Assembly: GCA_001414345.1 (NCBI GenBank) | Contig: LLCB01000056.1 | Span: 1-64,000 of the forward strand | Direction: 5' to 3' | DNA from: Hymenoscyphus infarciens | Taxonomy: Eukaryota > Ascomycota > Leotiomycetes > Helotiales > Helotiaceae | Length of the DNA stretch: 64,000 nt | Part shown: positions 1 through 12,961 of the stretch, piece by piece | Layout of the letters: each line of letters begins with the position of its first letter | Position numbering within the stretch: position 1 is the first letter of the stretch | Position numbers and translations under genes: made by a program | The notes under the pieces: model-generated | Told to the model about the DNA's origin: nothing | What the model saw: only the letters and a program-made list of their open reading frames with translations | The model's database searches: none

Positions 1-51
<51 letters not shown>
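1..51. repeat. (TAA)n microsatellite
   Basis: An uninterrupted trinucleotide repeat of TAA, about 17 copies, opens the window and runs into AT-rich mutated DNA. It may continue to the left of the window. Confidence 0.95.
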
Positions 52-52
<1 letters not shown>

Positions 53-530
53 CTCTTTAATACTCTTCTAGCCTCTTCTCTTAAGAATAAATTACTTAGT
101 ATAATTATTACTAAAAAAAGGAAAGTAGTCTTAAAAGAAAGAAAGGTAAAGTAAGAAACCTTATAAGTTTAGAAGTACTTTAAGATTATATATATCTTAG
201 AAGAATTTTAAGTAAATATATTCAAAAGAAGGTTACAAAAGAGGCTTTAGACTTATAAGCTTTATAGACTATCTTTCTACTCTATAAATAAGGATTACTA
301 TAAGAATACTTTAAGATTAAACATCTATCTAAATAAGGTTTATATAATAAATAAATAGAAGTATTAATTAGGAATTATATCTAAAAAGATAGAAGAGAAG
401 AGCTAAGTTAGTACTCTAGATAAGTTTACTACTAATATTATACTAATCTCTACTCTTAATAAAGCTCTTTTAAAGTTTATAGCTCTTACTAATTAACCTT
501 TTACTATAGTAGAATAAGCTAGTTTTTATT
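52..530. other. AT-rich RIP-mutated DNA, no recognisable gene
   Basis: Sequence made almost only of TA-rich words with practically no CA or TG dinucleotides, the expected product of RIP (C to T in CpA on either strand). Every frame is closed by frequent TAA and TAG codons. I recognise no protein remnant here; it is probably the decayed edge of the retroelement array that starts near 531. Confidence 0.6.
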
Positions 531-3500
531 ATCGGTATATATTTAAGAGGTAAATAGCGACTCGGATTAGTATACGTAAGTACACGTACTTCTTACTTAA
601 GAGCTACTTAAGTAGACATCGTAGCTAGCTTTACTTAGTATATATAAACGATAATATAACTCTTTTTATATTGCTTTTATAACTATAAGTTATATTAATA
701 CTAATTAGTAGATATATAGATTAGATTAGATACTTAGTTACTTTATATATTTCTACTATAGGTATACTTATATAAAAGTAAACTTAATATTACTAGTAGA
801 CTTCCTTTCTCTAATTATAATTCCTTTTACTATTTAAAACTTTAATAATATATTATAAACGCTTCTTAATATAAGAAGTACTAATTACTAATACTAACCT
901 TCTACTAATAACCTATCTCTTTCTAAAAAGACCTTTTAAATATCTACTAAATATAAGACTAGTAGTATTAATTTAATAATATATAAACGCTTCTTAATAT
1001 AAGAAGTACTAATTATAAATACTAACCTCTTACTAACCTTTTACTAATCTATAAGAGACTTTCTACCTCTCTCTAAGAGACCTCTAACTTTCTACCTCTT
1101 TTTAAGAGACCTCTTAAACGCTTACTATCGGTATATATTTAAGAGTAAATAGCTGCTTAGATTAGCCTACGTAGAAACACGTGGGAACACGTGACCCTCT
1201 CGCTTAAGAGCTACTTAAGTAGGCATCGTAGCTAGCTTTACTCGGTATATACGAACGATAATATAACTCTTTTTACATCGCTTTTATAACTATAAGTTAT
1301 ACTAACACTAATTAGTAGACGTATAGATTAGATACTTAGTTACTTCGTATATTTCTACTATAGGTATACTTATATAAAAGTAAACTTAATATTACTAGTA
1401 GACTCCTCTTCTCTGATCGTAACTTCTTCTACTATAATTTTCGATAAACAGTAAACGCTTCTTAATATAGGAAGCACCGATTGCTAATACCGACCTTCTA
1501 ACGTTATTCTAACAACTCCCCCGACTCTCTACTAACCTCCGAGAGACCTCCTGACCTTCTACCTTCTTCTAAAGAGACCTCTCGAACGCCTACCGAATAT
1601 AAGACTAGTAGCATCGTTTCGACAAACTATAAACGCTTCTTAAGATAGGAAGCACCGATTATAAATACTAACCTCTTTTTATCTACTAAGACAATTCATA
1701 CTCTCTAAGATACTTATTCACCTGAAACCCGATAACGACATTAGTATCTACTACTTCGAATAATAATATCTTTATAATATAGCGGATATACCGACCTCTA
1801 CTCTAATTCTAATAATAGAAAAGACGATATATACTACTAAATAAGAGGAGAAGTATACTAAAGAAGAGAATGAAGACCTTCTTTTTTAGAACGAGTTTTA
1901 AGTAGACTTTGAAGAATAGAACTAAGATAACTTCGTTGAAATCCACTGATCTACTGCTACTAAGTTATAATAGACGCTTTATAGTAGAGGCGTATAGGTT
2001 AGAATAGATAAGTATACTTAGGCACTATATAATACCGCTACTAAGGTTAACTAAACTAAGTAGTTAGACGAAGAAATATTAAAAGCTATAATAGCTAAGA
2101 GAGCTAGTACTGAAGTCTTTAGATCCCGTTATAAATATATAGTAGAACACGCTAAAAGATAACAAAAGCTATAGTAATAACAACTATAACAATAACATTT
2201 AGCCTCCTCAGATACTACTAGTAATTACTTTAATAATCCCGTCGACCTCGCCGACCTAGGTCTGTTATATACCGTCTAAACTTAAGATAACGAAGATGAT
2301 TACTTTAATAATCCCGCCGACGACTCCGCTAACCTAGGTCTATTATATACCGCCTAAACTTAAGATGACGAAGATAATAGAGTCGGGAATAAGGACTATA
2401 TCGTAGTACTACTAGGCGGTCCTATAAAGTTTCAACCTATAGTTATAAAACTATACTCTTTTAAAACTTCTTAAACTTTTAGAATAGTACTAGCGGATAG
2501 AGAAGTTTCTAGGACAGCACCGTCGAATAATCTAATACTATAATCTTATAAAAAGAGGGGAACTTTTAAGCCTTAGGGTAGATAGGAAGTATGCTAAGGT
2601 AAGCAAGATGTTGAATAATAGACCCCCTCTCGATGTCGACTTCGTTATTTACTCTTCCTCTAATATCGACTCCGTTATTTAGAAATTTATTAGGACGCCG
2701 ATATCCTAGAACCCCTTTCAGAACCGCTCTAGGGGCGCGGACGTGACTAACTCTAAAAGCTTCTAAGGCCTTCGAGCGACTTCGAAGTATTATTCTAAGA
2801 GTTAGACACTTTCGCTACTCTCAAAGATGTCGAAACCTTTAGCAATAGTAATAACTTTAACATTCCTACTAAACGTCTAGAGTATAATCAGCGATAAGAC
2901 GATTCTAATAGAGGCCTACTAACACAAAGAAATATACACTTCGATCTAGGTTAATATAAACAAGCTAGACATATAGAACGGAATAAGAGATAATAGAGGA
3001 TAGAAATAGAGCCTCCTTATTAGCTAAGGACAGAGAATAGAGAGCTCTAATTAGTTAAATCAGATAGAAGATTTTAATAATTTTTAGAGTACTAACTTCT
3101 ATTGTTTTAAAGAAGTGCTAGTGTTAGTATATATTTAAGAGTAAATAGCTGCTTAGATTAGCCTACGTAGAAACACGTAGGAACACGTGACCCTCTCGCT
3201 TAAGGGCTACTTAAGTAGGCATCGTAGCTAGCTTTACTTAGTATATACGAACGATAATATAACTCTTTTTACATCGCTTTTATAACTATAAGTTATACTA
3301 ACACTTACTATATATAAAATCGTTAGTACTAATACTTTTAATAATACTTTTAATTTAATAAATATATAAACGCTTTTTAAGATAAGAAGCGCTAATTACT
3401 ACTTCTAATCTCTTATCTCTTTTTAAAATAATTTATACTATCTAAGATACTTTATTTACCTAAAACTTAATAATAACTTTTTAATAATATTAATATAGTA

Positions 3501-6500
3501 GATATACTAACTTTAATAGAAGAGATAATATATACTACTAAATAAAAAGAGGAATATACTAAAAGAGAGAATAAAAACCTTCTTTTTTAGAACGAATTTT
3601 AAGTAGACTTTAAAGAATAGAATTAAGATAAATTCGCTAAGATCTACTAATCTACTACTACTAAGTTATAATAGATACTTTATAGTAGAAGTATATAGGT
3701 TAGAATAGATAGGTATATTTAGATACTATATAATACTACTATTAAAGTTAACGAAACTAGGTAGTTAAATAAAGAATTAAAAGCTATAATAGTTAAGAGA
3801 GCTAGTACTAAAGTCTTTAGATTTTATTATAAATATATAAAGATATATATTAAAAGATAATAAAAACTATAATAATAATAATATCTAGCTTCTTTAAATA
3901 TTACTAGTAATAACTTTAATAGTCTTACTAACCTTAGTCTATTATATACTATCTAATCTTAAGATTTAGCTTTTATAAATATTACTAGTAATTACTTTAA
4001 TAACACTATTTAAACTTAATATTTAGCTTCTTTAGATATTACTAGTAATTACTTTAATAATACTACTTAACTTTAAGATAATAAAGATAATAGAGTTAGG
4101 AATAAGAACTATATTATAATACTATTAGATAGTCTTATAAAGTTTTAACCTATAGTTATAAAACTATACTCTTTTAAAACTTTTTAAACTTTTAAAATAG
4201 TATTAGTAGATAGAGAAGTTTCTAGGATAGTATTATTAAATAATCTAATATTATAATCTTATAAAAAGAGAAGAACTTTTAAGCTTTAAGATAGATAGGA
4301 AGTATACTAGAGTAAGTAAGATATTAGATAATATTTACCCTTCTTCTAATATTAACTTCGTTAGTTATAGATTTATTAAAATACTAATATTCTAGAACTC
4401 TTTTTAGAACTATCTTAGAGTTATTTAGAATTTTATTAAGATATTAATATCCTAGAACCCCTTTTAGAACTGCTCTAAGAGCGTAGACGTGGTTAACTCT
4501 AAAAGCTTAGCTAACTCTAAAAGCTTTTAAGGCTTTTAAGTAACTTTAAATTTAAAGTATTATTCTAAGAGTTTAAAACCTTTATTACTAATTTAAGTAA
4601 TAGTAATAAATTTAATATTTCTACTAAATATCTAGAGTATAATTAGTAATAGAACGATCTTAGTAAAGGCCTACTAATATAAAGAAATATATACTTTAAT
4701 CTAGGTTAATATAGTAGAATAGAATAAAAGGTAATAAAGCCTCTTTATTAGTTAAGAATAAGGAATAGAGGACTTTAATTAGTTAGATTAGATATATAAT
4801 TTTAATAATTTTTAGAGTACTAACTTCTATCGTTTTAAAGAAGTACTAGTATTAGTATATATTTAAAAGGTAAATAGCGACTTAGATTAGTATATATAAG
4901 TATACGTGCTTCTTACTTAAGAGCTACTTAAGTAGGTATTATAGCTAGCTTTACTTAGTATATATAAACGATAATATAACTCTTTTTATATTACTTTTAT
5001 AACTATAAGTTATACTAATACTAATTAGTAGATATATAGATTAGATTAGATACTTAGTTACTTTATATATTTCTACTATAGGTATACTTATATAAAAGTA
5101 AACTCGATATTATTAGTAGACTTCTCTTCTCTAATTATAATTCCTTTTATTATTTAAAACTTTAATAATATATTATAAATACTTCTTAATATAGGAAGTA
5201 TTAATTACTAATACTAACCTACCTCTTTCTAAAAGGACCTCTTAAACGTCTACTAAATATAAGACTAGTAGTATTAATTTAATAATATATAAATACTTCT
5301 TAATATAAGAAGTACTAATTATAAATACTAATTTTCTACTAACTCTCTACTAACCTATAAGAGACCTCTTATCTCTTTTTAAGAGACTCTTAACCTTCTA
5401 TCTCTTTCTAAAAGACCTCTTAAACGCTTATTATATATAAAATTGTTAGTACTAATACTTTTAATAATACTTTTAATTTAATAAATATATAAATACTTCT
5501 TAAAATAAGAAGTGCTAATTACTACCTTTAACCTTCTACCTCTTTTTAAGATAATTTATACTATCTAAGATACTTTATTTACTTAAAACCTAATAATAAC
5601 TTTTTAATAATATTAATATAATAGATATATTAACTCTAATAGAAGAGATAATATATACTATTAAATAAGAAGAGGAATATACTAAAAAAGAGAATAAAGA
5701 CCTTCTTTTTTAGAACGAATTTTAAGTAGACTTTAAAGAATAGGATTAAGATAAATTTACTAAGATCTACTAATCTATTACTACTAAGTTATAATAGATA
5801 CTTTATAGTAGAGGTATATAGGTTAGGATAGATAGATATATTTAGGTACTATATAATACTACTACTAAGGTTAATAAAACTAAGTAGTTAAATAAAGAAT
5901 TAAAAGCTATAGTAGTTAAGAGAGCTAGTACTAAAGTCTTTAGATTCTATTATAAATATATAAAGATATATACTAAAAGATAATAAAAACTATAGTAATA
6001 ATAATATCTAGCTTTCTTAGATATTACTAGTAATAACTTTAATAGTCTTACTAACCTTAGTCTATTATATACTACTTAATCTTAAGATTTAGCTTCTATA
6101 AATATTACTAGTAATTACTTTAATAATACTATCTAAACTTAATATTTAGCTTTTTTAGATATTACTAGTAATTACTTTAATAACGCTACCTAACTTTAAA
6201 ATAATAAAGATAATAGAGTTAGGAATAAGGACTATATTATAGTACTACTAGGTAGTCTTATAAAGTTTTAACTTATAGTTATAAAACTATACTCTTTTAA
6301 AACTTCTTAAACTTTTAAAATAGTACTAGTAGATAGAGAAGTTTCTAAGATAGTACTATTAAATAATCTAATACTATAATCTTATAAAAAGAGAAGAACT
6401 TTTAAGCTTTAAAGTAGATAAGAAGTATACTAGAGTAGGTAAGATATTAAGTAATATTTACTCTTCTCTTAATATTAACTTTATTAGTTATAGATTTATT

Positions 6501-7140
6501 AAAATACTAATATCTTAGAACCTCTTTTAGAACTACCTTAGAGTTATTTAGAAATTTATTAAGACGTTAATATCCTAGAACTTCTTTTAGAACTGTCTTA
6601 AGAGTATAGATATAGCTAACTCTAAAAGCTTAGCTAACTCTAAAAGCTTCTAAAGCCTCTAAGTAACTTTAAATTTAAAGTATTATTTTAAGAGTTTAAA
6701 ACCTTTATTACTAATTTAAGTAATAGTAATAAATTTAATATTCTTACTAAACGTCTAGAGTATAATTAGTAATAAGACGATCCTAGTAGAGGCTTACTAA
6801 TATAAAGAAATATATACTTTAATCTAGGTTAATATAGTAGAATAGAATAAGAGGTAATAAAGCCTCTTTATTAGTTAAGAATAGGGAATAGAAGACTCTA
6901 ATTAGTTAGATTAGATATATAATTTTAATAATTTTTAGAGTACTAACTTCTATCGTTTTAAAGAAGTACTAGTATTAGTATATATTTAAAGAGTAAATAG
7001 CGACTTAGATTAGTATACGTAAGTATACGTGCTTCTTACTTAAGAGCTACTTAAGTAGGCATCGTAGCTAGCTTTACTCGGTATATACGAACGATAATAC
7101 AACTCTTTTTATATCGCTTTTATGACTATAAGTTATACTA
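531..7140. mobile_element. Tandem array of RIP-mutated LTR-like/internal repeat units
   Basis: A block of about 180 bp or more, recognisable by CTACTTAAGTAGGCATC and GAACGATAATATAACTC or their mutated forms, starts at about 531, 1126, 3121, 4855 and 6975. After most copies comes a long repeat-like stretch with sub-repeats such as CGCTTCTTAATAT. An internal segment of about 1.4 kb is present three times (about 1720-3120, 3460-4850 and 5570-6970) and is alignable by eye. The order repeat-internal-repeat-internal-repeat-internal-repeat fits a tandem LTR retroelement array made by unequal LTR recombination, or a large non-autonomous retroelement. No reverse transcriptase, integrase or long ORF survives, so the class is inference. 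CA and TG are nearly absent. The first internal copy keeps many CG dinucleotides that the other two have lost. Confidence 0.7.
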
Positions 7141-7149
7141 ACATTTATA

Positions 7150-9000
7150 ATATATACTAATTAAATAGTATTATAGTCTTAGTATAAAGTACTAGTACTC
7201 TTCTTAATAAACTCGAATCGTACTTTAATAATACTAGAAGAGAGCTTAAAAAAGAGCTTATAAGAGATTATTAAACTCTCTCTCTCTCTTTTAATAGATA
7301 TATATCCTAAAATCACTACTATATTCTAGGAGCTATAGCGTATTAGATTATACCTAGCTAAGAGTACTAATTAATAGTTCTAGAGTTTATAGAAATAGAT
7401 AGATAATCTAATAAAGTAATAGCTAGGCTAATTATAGAGAGTTTAAAGCTCGATTATTACTCTATTATAAAGTTAACTAAGAGTAATATAATTATAGAAG
7501 TTACTAAGAATAATATAAGCCTTAATTATATTACGAAACTCTTTATAGTTTATAGAGATAACGTATCTATAAATAGTACTTTTTATAACTATCTCTAGTA
7601 CTATCGTTAATAAGAAGAATATAATAACTATATTATACTCTTAGATAACCTTCTATAATACCGATTCTATAGTTAAGCTAGCTAAAGTAGATATTTAGTA
7701 TATATAATTACACTAGTAGTTAAAGTAGTACTAGGTTAATTAAAGACAGAGTTATATAAAAAAGCGTCGAATTTACTAAAAATAATAAATAAGTATAAAG
7801 ATAACTTTTTAGCTAGCTATTAATCTCTTAGTATATACTAAAAGATTCGTACTTTTATACTATATATATAGTTAAGTAATTCTTATTAAACTTAGTAATA
7901 AAAAGTATATATAGCTATAATACCTTTTAACGTTAATACTTAGTAGAACGCTCTCTATTTAATAATAGTTTTTATAAGAGTAAATAAGGCTAATAGTAGA
8001 AAGTTCGTCTCTTTATACCTAGAAGTTTAAGTAATTATACTAATATCTAATAAGTAGATAATATATAAGATTATAGAGCGTATACTTACGCTCTTTTATA
8101 AGTTTACTTACTAGGTGTTAAAAGCTTAACCTTATCTCTTAGGAGTACTTAGGATCTTATAAAGACTAGATAATCTACTTAATAGTATAATTAATAAAAA
8201 AGGCTAATTTAAAGATATTAGTAACGATATTAGAGCTGCTTTTAGAGCTAGGGTTTTAAAAGTTAAAGAGTATATCTCTTTATTTAGTAATAATATTATA
8301 TATTACGTTATATAAATTTTAGATTCTTAAGTAAAGATAAGACTAATTTAAGAGTAAATACTAGATAATTACTATTTAATTTTTAAACGTATTTATAAGT
8401 ATCTTACTAACGAGTATATATTACTAATAAAGCCTTTAACTATATCTATATCTATACTCACTCTCTTAAATTACTAATATAGTCTTCTTTATTAAGTTTA
8501 CTAAATACTAAGTAGTATAGATATTAATTAGTACCTTATAAGTAACCTAGTTAAATAGAATAATAATTACTCCTTAGATTAGCTCTTAAATTAGTAGAAA
8601 GTAAATAAGACCTAATACTCTATATTAGTACTAGTAGCAAGGGATATACTAGTAGTTTCTAGTATAAAAGTAGATATTAAGCAGTTATTCTCTAATAGTA
8701 GAGATCTTTTAAGAATAAGAAGATATACTTTAAATAGTTAAAATATAAGGATATTAATAATATTAAGAGTATACTTTAAATATTAGTACTCTTAGAGGTA
8801 AGTAGAAATAGCCTTATTTTTAACTCTATTTTAATTTACTAGAAACTAAGAAATAATAGCTCTCTTTAAGGTTTAAGAAGATTATATTAAAGACGTTACT
8901 ACCTACTTAAAATATATAAAAAGTTATAAAATTTATATATATATTCGTTTTATTTTAACTATTTCGTAAAAATATATTAAGCCTTAAATTCGTTTTAAAC
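7150..9000 (+). pseudogene. RIP-degraded hAT-family transposase relic
   Basis: Reading the plus strand through RIP stops gives patches typical of hAT transposases. Around 7560 there is a DN-S-N-T-like patch, and near 7690 a segment ending in IQCIAHITTLVVKAVL, matching the family pattern (R)C-AH--NL-V. Near 8620-8750 the C-terminal dimerisation region reads VARDILVV, then QLFSNSRDLL and IRRYTLNS, as expected of the hAT C-terminal domain (ARD-L---P, E--FS--RD, RR--L). Stops are mostly TAA and TAG where CAA, CAG or TGG are expected, so damage is by RIP. The element border is probably near 9000, where the sequence changes abruptly from CA/TG-depleted to normal composition. Ends are only approximate. 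It may once have been an autonomous partner of the hAT-type elements nearby, but the termini could not be matched. Confidence 0.7.
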
Positions 9001-9252
9001 ACTCCTTGTTTTGTGAATTTTCATTATTTCATGTTCGTTTAAGAGCCCTAAAGGGAGGGTGGAAGGCTAGGGCCTCGGGTTAGATAGGGGCTTAGAGAGA
9101 GGTTAGGTGATAGGGAGGTTAAGGTATATAAAGGGGAGCTTGGTACATATTACGGTTAGTTTGCATTTGGATATTTGGAGTTGTCTCGGTTGTGAGTCTG
9201 GTTTTTTCCCTTCTTTCTTGATTTGAGTTGAATTGCTCTGGAATGACACTGA
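9001..9252. other. Transition from RIP-mutated to normal-composition DNA
   Basis: At about 9000 the sequence regains CA, TG and GC-rich words. No gene of its own is visible; it probably holds the 5' flank of the pseudogene that follows. Confidence 0.5.
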
Positions 9253-11263
9253 CTATTTGGTAGAGGAATCTGGAGTAGGAGTAAACTCCAAAGCGGAGAG
9301 GGGAGGATTTTACGACCCGAGACCATTGAACGCCTTGAGGAAGCGAGTCGAGTGGTGCACGCAAACAATATCTTGGTTCGAAATTCCTTGGCTCCGGAAT
9401 TTCGAGAGAAATTTCTAGAGCAACCTATTGTCTTGTCATCAGATTCTAGATCACAGAGTTGAAGAGATGCTTAGGGAATTTTCAAGTTTAAAGCTTGGTA
9501 CCACCAGGACGCTTCGACTGCCGAGAAGTCATCAACTACCAAGAGACTTTTTCCAACGTAACAACCACACACGACAGGGCGAATTCGACCGGTCCCACAA
9601 GATTGCCACCAACAGCAAAGAGACTGATGGCGACGTGGAGTAAACCAGTAGAGCACACAAGTCCTATCCATGAAATATCATCGACTTAAAAGCCCCTTAT
9701 ACCCAATCCAATTCCCCCGCAAAAAGAAATCACGGGGTTCCAGGCAACCTCCAAAAGTCCGACTAGCAGCCGTAATAACCTCACTGGTGTTGACAATCAA
9801 ATTTGTTTGGTTGCCAACTCAGTTATTGATGAGTCTTCTCGATCATTGCCCAGGAGGAGAGGAGTTAAAGCACAATACGAGACCTGAGAATAGAAAAGTT
9901 CTCTGGAAAACCCCGCTTCGCCCGGGATTCCGGCTGTCGACAATTTATTCCTTGAGATGACCAAATTTATGGCGGGTGAAACAATGACGGATCGATCTAG
10001 AAAGCTCGCATCTCTTTCGACAGCTATGGGGCTTCCACCCCCACCGCCAAATCCAAGGATTGCGTTGATGGCACTTCGTTAATCTACGATCGAGCCCGCG
10101 AGCTTTACTTTCAAGAAAGCATCACCTAGTCTGAAGTCTCTACCATCAATTGACAGTTTCAAAAGTGCTGTATCGGTACAAAAGGAAGACTTTGAGCTCA
10201 AAACCAAGCTTGAAGAAGTTGTAGAAGAGATTCTGCATGCTTTTCAGACAGCAATAGACGTCTTCCAAAATACCGTCGACGAAAAAGCACCGCGATCCTG
10301 GTAGTTCGTGACTGCGAAAAATTTGCTGAAATCACGCCTACAGGATAACAAGGCAACTATCAATAGCAAAAATGTATAGTATCTAAAAGCTGACCAGTTT
10401 TGATACGTTTTCGACCTCAAAGTTGTAGATATCAATGAGCTTAAAAGGATTCCTCCTATGTTGATGACCGGTATTGTGGTAGAACTTCATATGCATTCCA
10501 AAAAACCAGATTATTTTCGAGAGGTACTGTTTAAACGATTATGTTCAGTCTCGGAGGATTGTCGAGTCAAAGCTTCCTTTCAATTGGAAAGGATCCAAAG
10601 AACATCCTTGTTTCCCGATCTAGATTTGAAAAGAGTTAGGGAATATTTTCCACCTATACCTATGTCTATAGGGGCTAAACAAGGTCCGTTTTATATTCTA
10701 CCTAAAGAATAAGAAGAGTTGGGCATGCTTCCTACATTGACCGAATTATTTCCACACGGCGTGCCAAAGGAGGGAAATTTACCATTGGTTCCCGTGTCCT
10801 GTTCCACCACTAAGCAACGAAAGAACGAAATAGCCGTGGCTTGCCCTCACACTTCATCCGAATTTCCGCAACCAGATGCAGTAGAGAAATTAACCGGTAA
10901 GAATCGAATCTGGCTCAGGGGTAGAACTTCTAAAAGGTCTGAATACGGGAACTATCCAAATACTGTGAAAAGCAGCCCTGATGCCTCCCGCAGCGCTAAT
11001 CTGGAACCACAAAAACCACAAGGGGCGCTCATTAATTTGGTATCGACCAGAAGGCCAAAACATAGTGAGTAACACCCTATCAGCTCTCCTGTGCCCTGCC
11101 CAGTTCCCATGAATTTTGTTGACCATAAAGCTCCTGCCGGTGCTACATCCACAATTCTACATGGACTCGAAAACATGCCAGTTAAGGCCATACCTAATTA
11201 TGGGTTGAAAGACTAATATGTATTTGTAGATGAATCTTCTTCAAAGAGAGCAAGCGGTGGCTT

Positions 11264-11271
11264 GTCGAATC
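11264..11271. repeat. Left 8-bp target-site duplication of hAT element
   Basis: GTCGAATC directly before the left terminal CAGTG; identical to 12024-12031. Confidence 0.93.
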
Positions 11272-12023
11272 CAGTGTGGTCGATAGTATTTAGAATATTG
11301 TACCACCACGATATATTGTTGGAAACCCACTTTAATACGTACTATTTATACCATTTAAATGCCACGATATCCAACAATATTATCCTTTATATTGTTGGTA
11401 TTTTAATCGATATCATGATAATATCGTGGTATTGCTAAGCCACAATATTTAAGCTTTTTACCCCGGATTTTACCCCACTTCTTTTCAGCCTTTTATTTTA
11501 GCTTTATATAGCACAACGTATAATACAAAAAATATACAGCTGAATAGCTAGAATTATAGATCTATTTAAATAGAGTATTTCAAAAAAAGAATCATATAAA
11601 TAGCTCTTAAATTAACCTAAATATTATAAGGTTAAAAAGGTGGCCCGTGCGAGATGAAAACACCAAGTACTAATTCAACGACAACAACGTTAGATTACTA
11701 GCTAGAATATAATAAACTAGTACATTAAGTTCTACTAAGTTTTACCCTTTAATTATAGGCAAATATTAACCAAATCGATGAATAAAAATTATTTTAGTCT
11801 AATAAGTAAGTAATAAAAGAGTATATAGAAAAAGTGTAAATAGCCTCATTTTGAGAAAAAGTGGGTTTTAGCGCTTACGAGTCATTAAAAGATATACCGT
11901 ATGATATCACGATATTACGATCGTATTATAACGTATTTGGATACGTACTACTGGGATATCATGATAATATATTAATCTAAAATACTACAGTATTTTATCA
12001 CGATAATACTATCGACCACACTG
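11272..12023. mobile_element. Non-autonomous hAT-type element (MITE-like), 752 bp
   Basis: The element begins CAGTGTGGTCGATAGTATT and ends with its exact inverted complement (AATACTATCGACCACACTG). It is flanked on both sides by GTCGAATC (11264-11271 and 12024-12031), a perfect 8-bp direct repeat. An 8-bp target duplication with CAGTG...CACTG termini is diagnostic of the hAT superfamily. The interior is AT-rich with palindromes built around CACGATAT and ATATCGTG and has no ORF, so the element is non-autonomous. It sits inside the decayed gene at 9253-12961, and its precise removal would restore that frame. Confidence 0.93.
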
Positions 12024-12031
12024 GTCGAATC
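12024..12031. repeat. Right 8-bp target-site duplication of hAT element
   Basis: GTCGAATC directly after the right terminal CACTG; identical to 11264-11271. Confidence 0.93.
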
Positions 12032-12961
12032 GTAGTACTCGTCCTAAGTATATTCCTCAAACACCTAGAAAACCTGAATCAAAATATTTGGATGTTTCAC
12101 GTCTTCTTCCACTGACGGATAGTCAAGTTACTAAAGGTGTAACGCAGGATAGCGAAGCTGAGACACAAGAATCTTCCATCTCAACGTTGGTTAGCGAAGA
12201 GATATTTCGGCAACTTATGAGTCTCGGCCCGCTAGACTCATTCCATACCCCATAGTATCCATGGGGAGGAGTGGTGAAACCTGAAGTTTTAGGTATCGAT
12301 GATATTGAAATTAGTTCACTTAAGTATGATTATGTTCAGTTGAGCAAAGATGAAGACGAATCCAATACCAAAGTCAAGGAACCCGCAAGCAAACCACAAG
12401 ATCTTGTCGTAACAATAAATAAGCACAGGACGGAGGAAAGAAGACAAAATCAAGAGGACACAGAAGAAGCTTACTGTCCGACTGATTTAGATAAACGCGA
12501 TGCAAGTCCTGTTCTTCCTCTTCCTAGAGAATTATACTCGTTCGTGGAAAAATCTTATTGTAGGCTTGCGCCCGAAAAAGAAACAACTGAAATATCCAGT
12601 CTCTCTTCTGCTTCTGGTATGTCTGAGATTACGGACTCTAGAGAAAGAAGAAGCATCGAAAATCGAATCGTACGGAGACAATATAGTAGGTCAAGTTTAA
12701 TTTTGCTTGTCAAGAAGAGTATATATAATGCTAGTAAATATATCTTAAAGTCCCCTTGGGTGCGAAGAAAGAACTTTAGAACATTTTAGCTTCAAGCTTC
12801 AAGTCTTTCAGTTAACAAGCTCGAAGAAAAAACCAACGTTTTGCTGTGGGGAGAAAGCGAAAGAAGATAAGGAGCGCGTATGCTGCTTATATCATACGCC
12901 TGATTCAAACGAACTTATTTGGGCCGAATCTATGAACTATCTAGATTACTATGGGGAGTAA

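Larger units (their letters stand above)
9253..12961 (+). pseudogene. Unidentified protein gene, inactivated by stops and split by a hAT element
   Basis: One plus-strand frame stays protein-like from 9495 to 11271, broken only by stops at 9687, 9885, 9891, 10080, 10302, 10377, 10401, 10710, 11070 and 11214. It is cut by the mobile element at 11272-12023. When the element and one copy of its 8-bp duplication are ignored, the same frame continues from 12032 through one more stop (12253) to TAG at 12787, about 845 codons in total. A preceding segment (9253-9459, ending before TGA 9460) and a Cys-rich tail (about 12818-12958, with FCCGEKAKED and ERVCC) read in other frames, as expected if introns or small indels separate them. 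Most stops could derive from CAA, CAG, CGA or TGG by C:G to T:A change, consistent with RIP. Composition is charged and Ser/Pro-rich. I do not recognise the family. Confidence 0.7.

Noticed and set aside
1..9000. Whole AT-rich block considered as mitochondrial DNA or centromere
   Set aside because: Recognisable nuclear transposon motifs, tandem LTR-like units and the specific lack of CA and TG indicate RIP-mutated repeats; nothing decides for a centromere.
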